Below are positions 26,963 through 34,979 of a stretch of 50,416 nt of DNA, piece by piece. How positions within the stretch are numbered: the first letter of the stretch is position 1; each line of letters starts with the position of its first letter. A program made the position numbers and the translations under genes. Source of the DNA: Bacteroides sp. (lineage in GTDB: Bacteria > Bacillota > Clostridia > Lachnospirales > Lachnospiraceae). The stretch lies in assembly GCA_023666705.1 (NCBI GenBank), contig JAMPBO010000021.1, positions 1-50,416 of the forward strand, in the 5' to 3' direction. The notes below the pieces were generated by a model. It searched no databases. It saw nothing but the letters and a program-made list of their open reading frames with translations, and had not been told where the DNA came from.

Positions 26963-28381
26963 CTACTCTACTGTGATATCAGTAATTGTAGCAGAAACCT
27001 GAGCCTTAAGGTCAGCTACAGCAGCCTCTACAGAAGCAATCTCGCCTGAGTTGTACTTACCAGAAACATCGCTCATGATGTTGTTGATCTGTGAGTCATA
27101 TGAAGTAGCAATCTTAATCTCAACCTTCTTAGCTGTTGCATCATAAGCCTCAAGTGGGTTCTGTCCACCAAGCTTATCAAGAGCACCAACACCGTCATCC
27201 ATAAGCTTCTTTACAGCAGCCTGGTTGTTAGGGTAATCAGTATCCTTAGCGAAGAGGTCATACATAGCTTCCTCATCACAGCAAAGTGTGTAAATAACAA
27301 GTGCTGCAAGATCCTTGTTTTCGCACTTATCAGTTACAGTAAGGTAAGAACCACCCCAGTGGTATCCAACAGGTCCTGAAACAACGCGGTACTTACCGAA
27401 TGCATCAGTATCCTCGATAGTAAGTGACCATGGAATAAACCAAGTACATCCAAAGTAACCGAATGTAGTCTTGTTAGTCATGTTAGCTGTCCAGTCAGTT
27501 GACCACTGTGCAGCATTCATAGTATATCCTTCAGTGTAAAGAGTCTTTGAAAGCTCGAAGAACTCCTCTACTGCTGGGTCTACATTAAGCTTTCCGTCGA
27601 TAACCCATGCAGACTTTCTCTGGTCAAGCATAGGATACTTAACTTCGTCAGCTCCTGATACCATAGCGTATCCTTTTTCCTTCATCTTAGCAGCTACATC
27701 AAGGAATCCATCCCAGTTTGAAATCATTGACTGTACTTCATCTGGATCTGAAGTTCCAAGAACTTCCTCAGCAATCTCAGTGTTGTATGCGAATACACCA
27801 CCTGCTGCCTGCCAAGTCATAGCCATAAGATCGCCATTAGCATTTGTTGCGTAATCAACAGTAAACTGATATGCATTTGAGTACATATCAAGCGTAAGAC
27901 CAAGGTCAGTTACAGGTATAGCCCAATCCTTCTCCATGAAAGAAAGTGCTACAGAGTCATCTGCTGCTACGATTCCAGGAGTGCCATCACCGCCCTCATC
28001 ATAAGCTGCCTTAATCTTAGCTGGATACTCATCAGTAGTACCCTCGATGTTAAGGTTGTTGTAAACAACAAGGCTCTCAACCTCTGGATATCTGCTTCTG
28101 AAATGAGTATCAATTCTGTTTCCTAACTCATCATTCCATGAGTAAACATTAATCTTTGAACCATTAGCAAGTGCGCCCTCTACCCAAGCATCAACGCCTG
28201 ATGCAGCCTCTTCACCGCCTTCTGTTTCCTCTGAGTCAGCTGGAGCTTCAGAATCTGGAGTCTCACTTGATGCAGGTGCCTCAGTAGTTGTACCATCGTC
28301 TTTCTTGTCTCCACAAGCTACAAGTGAAAGTCCCATAGCAAGTGCTAAAGAAAGAGCCATCGCTTTTTTGATTTTTTTCAC
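26963..28381 (-). CDS. Sugar ABC transporter extracellular solute-binding lipoprotein (472 aa)
   Basis: Family 1 solute-binding protein that delivers a carbohydrate to the two permeases encoded downstream. Signal peptide MKKIKKAMALSLALAMG with lipobox LSLVACG, then a low-complexity Glu/Ser/Thr/Ala linker (TTTEAPASSETPDS region) before the binding domain. The start is the GTG at 28381, with AGGAGGG 6 nt upstream; a longer ATG reading 20 codons upstream lacks a ribosome binding site and would spoil the signal peptide. Codon use appears biased to frequent codons, as for a highly expressed protein. Confidence 0.93.
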   Translation of the reverse strand: MKKIKKAMALSLALAMGLSLVACGDKKDDGTTTEAPASSETPDSEAPADSEETEGGEEAASGVDAWVEGALANGSKINVYSWNDELGNRIDTHFRSRYPEVESLVVYNNLNIEGTTDEYPAKIKAAYDEGGDGTPGIVAADDSVALSFMEKDWAIPVTDLGLTLDMYSNAYQFTVDYATNANGDLMAMTWQAAGGVFAYNTEIAEEVLGTSDPDEVQSMISNWDGFLDVAAKMKEKGYAMVSGADEVKYPMLDQRKSAWVIDGKLNVDPAVEEFFELSKTLYTEGYTMNAAQWSTDWTANMTNKTTFGYFGCTWFIPWSLTIEDTDAFGKYRVVSGPVGYHWGGSYLTVTDKCENKDLAALVIYTLCCDEEAMYDLFAKDTDYPNNQAAVKKLMDDGVGALDKLGGQNPLEAYDATAKKVEIKIATSYDSQINNIMSDVSGKYNSGEIASVEAAVADLKAQVSATITDITVE

Positions 28382-28604
28382 AAAAAACCCTCCTTTTATA
28401 ATATGTGTGTTTGTCCCATACGCTTCCACTTCCCCAGACATCCTGCCTGCCCGAAAAGCTCCATCAAGTAAAAGCTCTCTGTGCAGGGTTTCAATCTGCT
28501 TCTATGTACCCACGTCCGGACTACTTCTTTGAACCTATATTAATTCAGTCTATGACTGTTGGTTCCATAAGTATAGCCTTGACTGTTCTGTCAAAACTAA
28601 GGTA
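28382..28604 (-). promoter_or_regulatory. Long 5' leader of the sugar importer operon
   Basis: About 215 nt separate the predicted transcription start from the GTG start. A near-palindrome TTGACAGAACAGTCAA (minus strand, 28579-28594) is just downstream of the start site, where a repressor would block transcription. Further down, CCTGC/GCAGG can pair around an AGAGCTTTT segment. I recognise no known riboswitch, and I see no clear catabolite-response element. Confidence 0.45.
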
Positions 28605-28633
28605 ATTATAGGACATATTAAACAATTTTGCAA
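28605..28633 (-). promoter_or_regulatory. Promoter of the sugar importer operon
   Basis: Minus strand -35 TTGCAA, 17-nt spacer, -10 TATAAT (perfect). Confidence 0.8.
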
Positions 28634-28705
28634 GCCTTTTTTTTTATTTTCATTGTGCAATTGTACACTTTTCACATTTTTATAGGTTCTGTAACTGTTT
28701 TGTAA

Positions 28706-29755
28706 CTATTTCTTAATTATAAAATCATTTATTTTTTCAGCAATGGTTTTCGGACAATATGTGTACATCCGGGAATATCCACTCACTTCCTCAATAACCA
28801 CATTTTGGTAATCCTTAAAATAATTTTTAAAGGTCTGATTATACGCACCGATGTAATCCGTCTCACTGTCCTTTGCCATTGCATCGTTGTATGATTTCTG
28901 TATATCCTCATCCGTGCTTAAGTATGGCTCCAGCATGGGATTTGAGTACAGAAGGTACATATCCGCCTCAGGAATACCCATTGCCGTAACCTTTGCCGCA
29001 TTATCAATCATTTTAAGCTGTTCATCATATATATCCTCATTATAGTTTCCTTTTCCAATCAGTGCATTCCGTGTATTCATTTGTCTTTCATCATAAATTC
29101 CGTACTGATTTGCCGGGAACACACTCTTAACCAGTCTATGCCCGCCTATGGCACAAAATTTCATATAAAGATAATCAAAAAATCCACAATACTCGTCCGT
29201 AGTCGTGTTTGCAAACTGTTCCGGATATATCATATCAATACCGATAATCGAGGCAACCTCCTCCGGATAGGTCTTTTCCCAGTAAAACGCTTCCACTCCT
29301 GCAGTTCCTATGGCAACAAGCACATATGGTCCGTTTACCTGTGCAGCTTTCAGTGCCGTTCTTGTTTCCTCCACCTGATTTTCTATGCTTCTTTCTGTAT
29401 TTGACATTTCGCTAAAGCCGTATCCGCTTCTGTCCACATACGCATATTTACAGTTTTTCAGTTCTTCCATAAGGGGCTGCAATGCTATACTGTCATCCAC
29501 CACGCACACGCTGTGCAAAAATACCAGAACCTGTTTGGAATCTTCATCGCCGCCAACCATGACATGCTGCTTGTGGTCCCCCACATCCACCATGGTTCCC
29601 GGTGCATTCAGATGTGCCTTTTCCTTTTTCAGCTTACTCTTATGATTTATGTTTATCACTGCAAACAATACTATATTAATCAGTGCCGTTACCAGCATAA
29701 ATACGATAAATATTTTAAAAAATGTATGCAGAAAACGTTTTGTCTTTGATTTCAT
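28706..29755 (-). CDS. Membrane-anchored alpha/beta hydrolase-like protein, catalytic residues missing
   Basis: An N-terminal membrane helix (about residues 9-36) anchors a domain facing outward. The fold is clear from VLVFLHSVCVVDDS, YAYVDRSGYGFSE, PYVLVAIGTAGVEAFYW and YPEEVASIIGIDMIYPE. In the nucleophile elbow, where active homologues have GHSxGG, this protein has AIGTAG, so the Ser is Gly150. The position of the catalytic His near the C-terminus (SGH in homologues) reads SGY, Tyr327. ATG 29755 has AAGGATGG 8 nt upstream; upstream in-frame ATGs lack a good site. Likely a pseudoenzyme; function unknown. Confidence 0.8.
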   Translation of the reverse strand: MKSKTKRFLHTFFKIFIVFMLVTALINIVLFAVININHKSKLKKEKAHLNAPGTMVDVGDHKQHVMVGGDEDSKQVLVFLHSVCVVDDSIALQPLMEELKNCKYAYVDRSGYGFSEMSNTERSIENQVEETRTALKAAQVNGPYVLVAIGTAGVEAFYWEKTYPEEVASIIGIDMIYPEQFANTTTDEYCGFFDYLYMKFCAIGGHRLVKSVFPANQYGIYDERQMNTRNALIGKGNYNEDIYDEQLKMIDNAAKVTAMGIPEADMYLLYSNPMLEPYLSTDEDIQKSYNDAMAKDSETDYIGAYNQTFKNYFKDYQNVVIEEVSGYSRMYTYCPKTIAEKINDFIIKK

Positions 29756-29800
29756 GTTCAATACCATCCTTACCTTTTTACGTCGCAAAACACTTTTACT

Positions 29801-29829
29801 ATAATAGTTGAGTTTTCATAAGTTGTAAA
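29801..29829 (-). promoter_or_regulatory. Promoter of the alpha/beta hydrolase-like gene
   Basis: Minus strand -35 TTTACA, 17-nt spacer, -10 TATTAT, about 45 nt upstream of the start codon. Confidence 0.75.
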
Positions 29830-30043
29830 TGCTTTTTTGAAAAAAGTCGTAAGTTCACAGTTTTTTCATGTTAACATTGGAAATGTATGGTATACTAACG
29901 TATGATTTAAAACATGTGCAAAATTTAAATTTCATAGTCGCCCATTGTACGATACGGACAACTGCTACATTTAGAAAGATAATATTTTGTGCATTTTTAC
30001 ACATTGTAATATATAAATGAAATAACAAGACAGGAGAATAAGA

Positions 30044-30937
30044 ATGGCTGACAAGAACGAAACTGTTACACCTGATGCAGACAAAACGAATACTGCTGAT
30101 ATCGATACCATACAAGAAACAGAAAAACCGATACCTGCCCAACCCAAAACCGTGGCAGGACAAATTACGGCTTCGGCGTCCACAGAAGCGGATTCCGAAA
30201 AAACCACGGAGGATAATCTTGAGCTTAGAAGCATGAGCCGCAGGGACAGGCTGGCTGCTAAGCGGGAACGCTACCGCAAAAATGTGGAAGGCATGTCAAA
30301 AAAGGAACGGCGGAGCTATTTCCTTTACTATTATAAGTTTGCCATTATGGGTGCCATTCTTTTTCTGGCACTTGCCATATATATTCCTGTTACTATTTAT
30401 AAAAACACACGTCCCGTTGCACTGTCATATGCAGTTTTAAACACAGGGGCAAATCAAATTGATAAATCCTTTGAAGATGACTATTGCCGTCTGTTCGGTT
30501 TAGAAAAGGGATATCAGGTTTTGTCAAACACCTCCGTTTCCTTAAGCCTTGCAGACTATGCCGAAAACGGGGGAAGCTCTTACAGCTCGGACTACATGCA
30601 GTTTCCCACCCTTTGCTATGACAATTATTACGATATCATAATATCAGACAAGGCAGGCATCGAATACTGCGGCAGCTCCGGCATGGCAAGACCTGTAGAA
30701 AGCAGCTTGTCTGCGGAATTTTTGGCTACACTCCAAAATGATTATCACTGCAGCCTGCTAAGCGTCAAGGATGAGGACGACAATATGGTTGCTTTTGCCG
30801 TGGATATCAGTGATACCGACTTTGCCAAAAACCTAAACACGGGATACAGTGATGTATTTTTGAGTGTTGCAGGAACCTCCGATCAAAACAAATCAAATGC
30901 CGAAAAAATGCTGCGGTTTATCTACTCAATAAACTAA
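30044..30937 (+). CDS. Single-pass membrane protein of unknown function (297 aa)
   Basis: One of few plus-strand genes. A charged, disordered cytosolic N-terminus (about 90 residues, Thr/Ala/Asp/Glu rich) is followed by a basic stretch (RRDRLAAKRERYRKN), one membrane helix (FAIMGAILFLALAIYIPVTI, about residues 104-123) and an external domain of about 170 residues with YDIIISDKAGIEYCG. No lipobox and no recognised motif. The ribosome binding site AGGAGAATAAGA is good. It converges on trpS with a shared terminator. A TGGTATACT extended -10-like sequence lies upstream near 29885 but its -35 is unclear. Confidence 0.8.
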   Translation: MADKNETVTPDADKTNTADIDTIQETEKPIPAQPKTVAGQITASASTEADSEKTTEDNLELRSMSRRDRLAAKRERYRKNVEGMSKKERRSYFLYYYKFAIMGAILFLALAIYIPVTIYKNTRPVALSYAVLNTGANQIDKSFEDDYCRLFGLEKGYQVLSNTSVSLSLADYAENGGSSYSSDYMQFPTLCYDNYYDIIISDKAGIEYCGSSGMARPVESSLSAEFLATLQNDYHCSLLSVKDEDDNMVAFAVDISDTDFAKNLNTGYSDVFLSVAGTSDQNKSNAEKMLRFIYSIN

Positions 30938-30961
30938 CAAAGGGCTGCTACAGCCCTTTGT
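30937..30961. terminator. Shared bidirectional terminator
   Basis: A perfect 11-bp stem (ACAAAGGGCTG / CAGCCCTTTGT) with a 3-nt loop sits exactly between the stop codons of the convergent membrane protein and trpS genes. Confidence 0.85.
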
Positions 30962-30962
30962 T

Positions 30963-31973
30963 CTATCTCGGTAATTCAGTGAATCCTACCTTTTTCATAA
31001 CCTTACGCAAGGTTTTGTTTGCATAGTAGGATGCCTGTTCGGCATTTTCCTTTATTATTTTGTCGATATATTCCTTGTTCTTCGAGAGTGCCTCGAACCG
31101 TTCCTGAAGGGGAACAAGCTCAGCAGCAACTGCCTCGCCAACCATTTCTTTCAGCTGTCCGTAACCCATTCCTTCTGATTCCTTCAGTGCCTCATCAACG
31201 CTCTTGGAGGTTACGGCACAGTAAATGTCTAACAGATTTTTGATACCTGGTTTATCATCGCTATATGCAATAAAGCCGTCTGAGTCCGTGACCGCCTTCT
31301 TAAACTTTCTCATAATCGTATCCTTGTCATCCAAAAGTGAGATTGTCGCATTTGGATTTTCATCCGACTTTGACATTTTCTTTGATGGATCCTGCAGACT
31401 CATGATTCTGGCTCCGCTTTTTCCGATATACGCCTCAGGTATTGTAAACACGTCACCATATATTCCATTAAAACGTGTGGCAATATCCCTTGTAATTTCA
31501 AGATGCTGCATCTGGTCCTTGCCCACAGGGACATAATCCGCCTGATAAAGAAGGATATCTGCTGCCATAAGCACAGGATAAGTGAACAGACCCGTATTTA
31601 TGTTATCCGCATGTTTTGCAGCCTTATCCTTGAACTGGGTCATCCGGTTCATTTCCCCCATATACGTGTAGCAATTCAGTATCCATGCAAGCTGCGGATG
31701 TGCAGGGACATGGGACTGGAAGAAGATGCAGTTTTTTTCAGGGTCAAGCCCTGCAGCAATATAAAGAAGAAGCAGTGTCCTTGCACTTTTTCTTAAATTT
31801 GCCGGCTCCTGTCTGACCGTTATGGAATGTAAGTCCATAATGCCATAAAAGCATTTTATGTCTTCTTCCTCATTTAAGCTGACCCAATTTTTTAAGGCCC
31901 CCAAATAATTTCCAAGTGTTATGATTCCTGTTGACTGCATACCTGACAGCATCGTTTTCTTTCCGTCTATCAT
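30963..31973 (-). CDS. trpS: Tryptophanyl-tRNA synthetase TrpS (336 aa)
   Basis: Class I synthetase charging tRNA-Trp. The HIGH-type motif is TLGNYLGAL, KMSKS is present in PSKKMSKSDENPN, and the GKDQMQHLEITRDIA segment binds substrate. ATG 31973 is chosen because it has GGAGGTAACT directly upstream and matches the family N-terminus; an earlier in-frame ATG adds 19 unrelated residues. No T-box leader is visible. Instead the structured element at 32034-32169 lies upstream. Confidence 0.96.
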   Translation of the reverse strand: MIDGKKTMLSGMQSTGIITLGNYLGALKNWVSLNEEEDIKCFYGIMDLHSITVRQEPANLRKSARTLLLLYIAAGLDPEKNCIFFQSHVPAHPQLAWILNCYTYMGEMNRMTQFKDKAAKHADNINTGLFTYPVLMAADILLYQADYVPVGKDQMQHLEITRDIATRFNGIYGDVFTIPEAYIGKSGARIMSLQDPSKKMSKSDENPNATISLLDDKDTIMRKFKKAVTDSDGFIAYSDDKPGIKNLLDIYCAVTSKSVDEALKESEGMGYGQLKEMVGEAVAAELVPLQERFEALSKNKEYIDKIIKENAEQASYYANKTLRKVMKKVGFTELPR

Positions 31974-32006
31974 AGTTACCTCCGTTTTATATCTTATCAG
32001 CCATGA

Positions 32007-32169
32007 GCAAAACTCTGTTTTCGCAAACACTCGTTGTACAATATAGACAAATCACCGCAAGGCACGCTTTCGCTGCTTGTCGCTCATAACGGTGCTAAGT
32101 TCGAAAAAACCTCACTAAGCACCGATGGCTCCAAAGCACCTTGCTTATGATATTATCTATATTGCACAA
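32007..32169 (-). repeat. Structured palindromic element, copy 1 (136-bp core 32034-32169)
   Basis: The core starts TTGTACAATATAGACAA and ends with its near reverse complement. Within the core: outer stem (core 1-17 with 120-136), second stem (24-32 with 103-111), a GAAA-capped mini-hairpin (33-40, minus strand) and a hairpin (57-63 with 85-91). Four A.C mismatches on plus are G.U on minus. A conserved 27-nt tail reaches to 32007. It is upstream of trpS (minus strand) and 50 nt after the ABC-F stop. The second copy is at 50153-50316. Confidence 0.85.
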
Positions 32170-32218
32170 CTTAGTTTTAGAAATAATGCGTTTTGCTCAT
32201 TTCTATATCTTATGTCAA

Positions 32219-33850
32219 CTAATTTTCGTCATCGTTTACCATGTTCATAATCTGACGTTTTCTTGCCAGCTCATCACTTGCAAGATATTCGTCGTAGGTG
32301 GTCTGCTTATCTATCAGACCTGTGCTTGTGAGTTCCATAATTCTGTTTGCCGTTGTCTGTACAAACTGGTGATCCTGAGACGCAAACAGCACCACACCCG
32401 AAAACTTCATAAGTCCGTTGTTCAAGGCGGTGATTGACTCCATATCAAGATGGTTTGTCGGTTCGTCCAAAATCAATACGTTGGAGCCCATAATCATCAG
32501 CTTGGAAAGGAGACATCTTACCTTTTCTCCTCCCGAAAGCACCTTTACCTTCTTTACGCCGTCCTCACCTGCAAAAAGCATACGTCCGAGGAAGCCTCTC
32601 ACATATGTGGCATCCTTGTCATCCGAATACTGTGCAAGCCAGTCAGCTATCACCAAATCATTATCAAATTCCTTTGTATTATCCTTTGGAAAATATCCCT
32701 GCGACGTCGTAACGCCCCATTTGTAAGAGCCGCTGTCCGGTTCCTCCTCACCTGCTAAAATTTTAAACAGGGTCGTTGTCGCTATCGTATTCGGACCTAC
32801 AAACGCAACCTTATCATCATGTCCAATTGTAAAGGAAATGTTATCTAACACCTTAACACCGTCAACCGTCTTTGTTATATTTGATACTGTAAGCACTTCA
32901 TTTCCGATTTCTCTCTTTGGTCTGAAATCAATATATGGATATTTTCTGCTGGATGGCTTTATCTCGTCCAGTTCAATCTTCTCCAAGGCTCTCTTACGGG
33001 AAGTTGCCTGCTTTGATTTGGAAGCATTTGCGGAGAATCTCTGGATAAATTCCTGCAGCTCCTTTATTTTCTCCTCTTTCTTTTTGTTTGCTTCCTTCAT
33101 TTGCTTAATCATCAGCTGGCTTGACTCATACCAGAAATCATAATTTCCTGCGTACAGCTGTATTTTCGCATAATCAATATCTGCAATATGCGTACATACT
33201 TTATTTAAAAAATATCTGTCATGCGACACTACGATAACAGTATTGTCAAAATTGATTAGAAATTCCTCCAGCCATGCAATGGCATCAAGGTCCAGATGGT
33301 TTGTCGGCTCATCCAAAAGCAGCACATCAGGATTTCCAAAAAGTGCCTGTGCAAGAAGAACCTTAACCTTTTGGTTTCCGTCAAGCTCACTCATAGTTTT
33401 GTAATGAGTATCCGTATCTATGCCAAGTCCGTTTAAAAGTGTTGCCGCATCTGCCTCCGCATTCCAGCCATCCATATCCGCAAATTCCGCCTCAAGCTCA
33501 GAGGCACGCACACCATCCTCATCTGAAAAATCTTCCTTTGCATATATGGCATCCTTTTCCTTCATGATTTCATAAAGACGCTCATTTCCCATAATTACGG
33601 TATCCATTACTACGTATTCATCATATTTGTAATGGTCCTGCTGAAGCACGGAAAGCCGTTCCCCCGCATTCATAATTACCTCGCCGTTTGTAGGCTCCAA
33701 AGCCCCTGACAGTATTTTCAAAAATGTGGACTTACCTGCACCGTTTGCCCCAATTAATCCGTAACAATTTCCCTCGGTAAATTTAATATTCACATCCTCA
33801 AACAAAGCTTTTTTTCCAAGCCGTAAGGTTACATTATTTGCACTAATCAT
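32219..33850 (-). CDS. ABC-F ATPase with degenerate second Walker A (543 aa)
   Basis: Soluble protein with two ABC domains and no membrane part, as in ribosome-associated ABC-F translation factors or antibiotic resistance proteins. NBD1: Walker A GANGAGKST at 34-42, ELDGNQKVKVLLAQ in the signature position, LLLDEPTNHLD. A coiled linker rich in Lys/Glu follows. NBD2: the Walker A reads GPNTIATTT from residue 352, so the essential Lys is Thr358; signature LSGGEKVRCL and ILDEPTNHLD remain. ABC-F proteins often have divergent signatures, but loss of the Lys is notable. Behind a consensus promoter and hairpin-rich leader. Confidence 0.93.
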   Translation of the reverse strand: MISANNVTLRLGKKALFEDVNIKFTEGNCYGLIGANGAGKSTFLKILSGALEPTNGEVIMNAGERLSVLQQDHYKYDEYVVMDTVIMGNERLYEIMKEKDAIYAKEDFSDEDGVRASELEAEFADMDGWNAEADAATLLNGLGIDTDTHYKTMSELDGNQKVKVLLAQALFGNPDVLLLDEPTNHLDLDAIAWLEEFLINFDNTVIVVSHDRYFLNKVCTHIADIDYAKIQLYAGNYDFWYESSQLMIKQMKEANKKKEEKIKELQEFIQRFSANASKSKQATSRKRALEKIELDEIKPSSRKYPYIDFRPKREIGNEVLTVSNITKTVDGVKVLDNISFTIGHDDKVAFVGPNTIATTTLFKILAGEEEPDSGSYKWGVTTSQGYFPKDNTKEFDNDLVIADWLAQYSDDKDATYVRGFLGRMLFAGEDGVKKVKVLSGGEKVRCLLSKLMIMGSNVLILDEPTNHLDMESITALNNGLMKFSGVVLFASQDHQFVQTTANRIMELTSTGLIDKQTTYDEYLASDELARKRQIMNMVNDDEN

Positions 33851-33974
33851 AATTTTTTCCTTTCCTTATCTCAGAACAAAGCGTCTTTGACGCTGTAGTT
33901 CGAATCCTAGCAGGATTTTTAATCCTGCCTTATAAGAAAGTTCAAAGAACTTTCTTATAAAATAAAACAAACTA
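33851..33974 (-). promoter_or_regulatory. Hairpin-rich leader of the ABC-F gene
   Basis: About 124 nt of untranslated leader with three perfect hairpins, each with a 3-nt loop of A or T: TTATAAGAAAGTTC stem (33930-33943/33947-33960, 14 bp), GCAGGATT stem (33910-33917/33921-33928, 8 bp) and AGCGTC stem (33880-33885/33889-33894, 6 bp). An alternative stem AATCCT/AGGATT (33903-33908/33912-33917) competes with the middle one. The layout resembles an attenuator, but there is no T-tract after the stems. Confidence 0.65.
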
Positions 33975-33980
33975 TTGTTG

Positions 33981-34009
33981 AGTATAACAACACACTTTTT
34001 TTGTGTCAA
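33981..34009 (-). promoter_or_regulatory. Promoter of the ABC-F gene
   Basis: Minus strand -35 TTGACA (consensus), 17-nt spacer, -10 TATACT. Confidence 0.85.
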
Positions 34010-34020
34010 GGCTTCGCAAA

Positions 34021-34049
34021 TAAAAAAGCACCGCTTTTTTAGCGGTGCT
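34021..34049 (-). terminator. Terminator of the small Cys-rich gene
   Basis: Stem AGCACCGCT/AGCGGTGCT (34027-34035 with 34041-34049) followed on the minus strand by T6. It separates the small gene from the ABC-F promoter. Confidence 0.88.
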
Positions 34050-34061
34050 CCAATCAGACAA

Positions 34062-34247
34062 TTAAATATTCTTAACAATTGGATCATAAAGGTCAAGCCT
34101 GCAATGCTCATCGTCTGCAAAATGTCTGCAATTGAGACAGCTCTTTGTCCCTTCTGCTACGTTGCAAAAGCAATCTCTTCTTTCTTTTTTGTCATAAGCA
34201 TGACATCGTTCTGCGACCTCTTCGTATACCTCTATAGAACTACGCAT
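34062..34247 (-). CDS. Small Cys-rich protein (61 aa)
   Basis: Begins MRSSIEVYEEVAERCHAY and contains DCFCN, SCLNCRHF and DEHCRLD, giving six Cys in its second half plus one earlier. This suggests a zinc-binding knuckle. Start at 34247 is supported by AAGGGGG 6 nt upstream; an earlier in-frame ATG adds seven residues without a site. It has its own terminator. I do not recognise a function; a small regulatory or metal-site protein is possible. Confidence 0.75.
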   Translation of the reverse strand: MRSSIEVYEEVAERCHAYDKKERRDCFCNVAEGTKSCLNCRHFADDEHCRLDLYDPIVKNI

Positions 34248-34345
34248 ACAAATCCCCCTTCCATTCACATCAGCTCATTCCAAGTTTCCAAACATATGAG
34301 TATTCCTGAATGTGAGATTAGTATGCACTTTTTATATTATTTTAT

Positions 34346-34936
34346 TCATGCCGCTGCACCGACTGCAGCAGCTTCATTTCCCGCTGCCACAATGGAAAGC
34401 AGTGATGCCATAACGCTGATACATGCCAGCACGGAATACCGGCAGTCAATATCCACGTTACCTGACAGCTTCATATACTGTCCATGCTTTTCCCTGATAT
34501 ATCCTTCTATCTCCGCCACATCTGACAGCACACATTTCTTTTCCCTGCATTCTGCAACATTTAATTCATCCACATACCTGTACATGCGGTGCTTTAATTT
34601 TTCTTCATATATACAGTGCTCCTTTAAGCTCCCTGTATAATGCGTATTGTGGGGAAATGTAAAATAATCGGCAATATAATGAAGCACTACGCCCATTCTC
34701 CACGTTGAAAGAGAGTTCATATCCTTTTTGGGATTAAATTTTGTTATAAATTTGTTCATTCGCTTCGTAAGTATTTCAAACGTATCATCAATACAATGTC
34801 TCCTGGTGATAAAAGACGGAATACAGTCCGGCCATATACTTCCGACATAGAATGCAAATCTATGGTTGATGCGGTCACTGATATCAAGTCCGTTTATAAC
34901 TCCCTTTGCAAGTGAAATATGCGATTTTTTTCTCAT
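34346..34936 (-). CDS. Zinc-dependent phospholipase C-like protein (196 aa)
   Basis: Matches the Zn_dep_PLPC pattern: an N-terminal SHISLAKGVINGL, FYVGSIWPDCIPSF, HCIDDTFEIL and MGVVLHYIADYFTFPHNTHY, supplying the His and Asp zinc ligands. No signal peptide, so it is probably intracellular in spite of the family name. The C-terminus is Ala-rich and hydrophobic (ACISVMASLLSIVAAG). Own promoter at 34980-35008. The substrate is not known. Confidence 0.85.
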   Translation of the reverse strand: MRKKSHISLAKGVINGLDISDRINHRFAFYVGSIWPDCIPSFITRRHCIDDTFEILTKRMNKFITKFNPKKDMNSLSTWRMGVVLHYIADYFTFPHNTHYTGSLKEHCIYEEKLKHRMYRYVDELNVAECREKKCVLSDVAEIEGYIREKHGQYMKLSGNVDIDCRYSVLACISVMASLLSIVAAGNEAAAVGAAA

Positions 34937-34979
34937 CCTTTTGGTTTTCCCCTTTCAGCACCAATCAGGTACAAATACT

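Noticed and set aside
28382-28604. Known riboswitch in the importer leader
   Set aside because: I found no consensus core of any riboswitch class that I recognise. Only short generic stems are present.
31974-32218. T-box leader for trpS
   Set aside because: No AGGGTGGTACCGCG-type T-box sequence or typical terminator/antiterminator is present. The region is filled by the structured repeat.
33893-33917. tRNA-like T-loop (GTTCGAATCCTA)
   Set aside because: No D-arm, anticodon arm or acceptor stem can be built around it; the bases belong to the hairpin leader.
33866-34120. An 84-codon minus-strand reading frame running through the ABC-F promoter and leader
   Set aside because: It crosses a terminator, a consensus promoter and three hairpins, has no ribosome binding site and no recognisable protein pattern. 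Its regular look comes from the palindromes.
33975-34640. Plus-strand open frame of 221 codons
   Set aside because: It is antisense to the ABC-F promoter, a terminator, the small Cys-rich gene and part of the phospholipase-like gene; composition is not protein-like.
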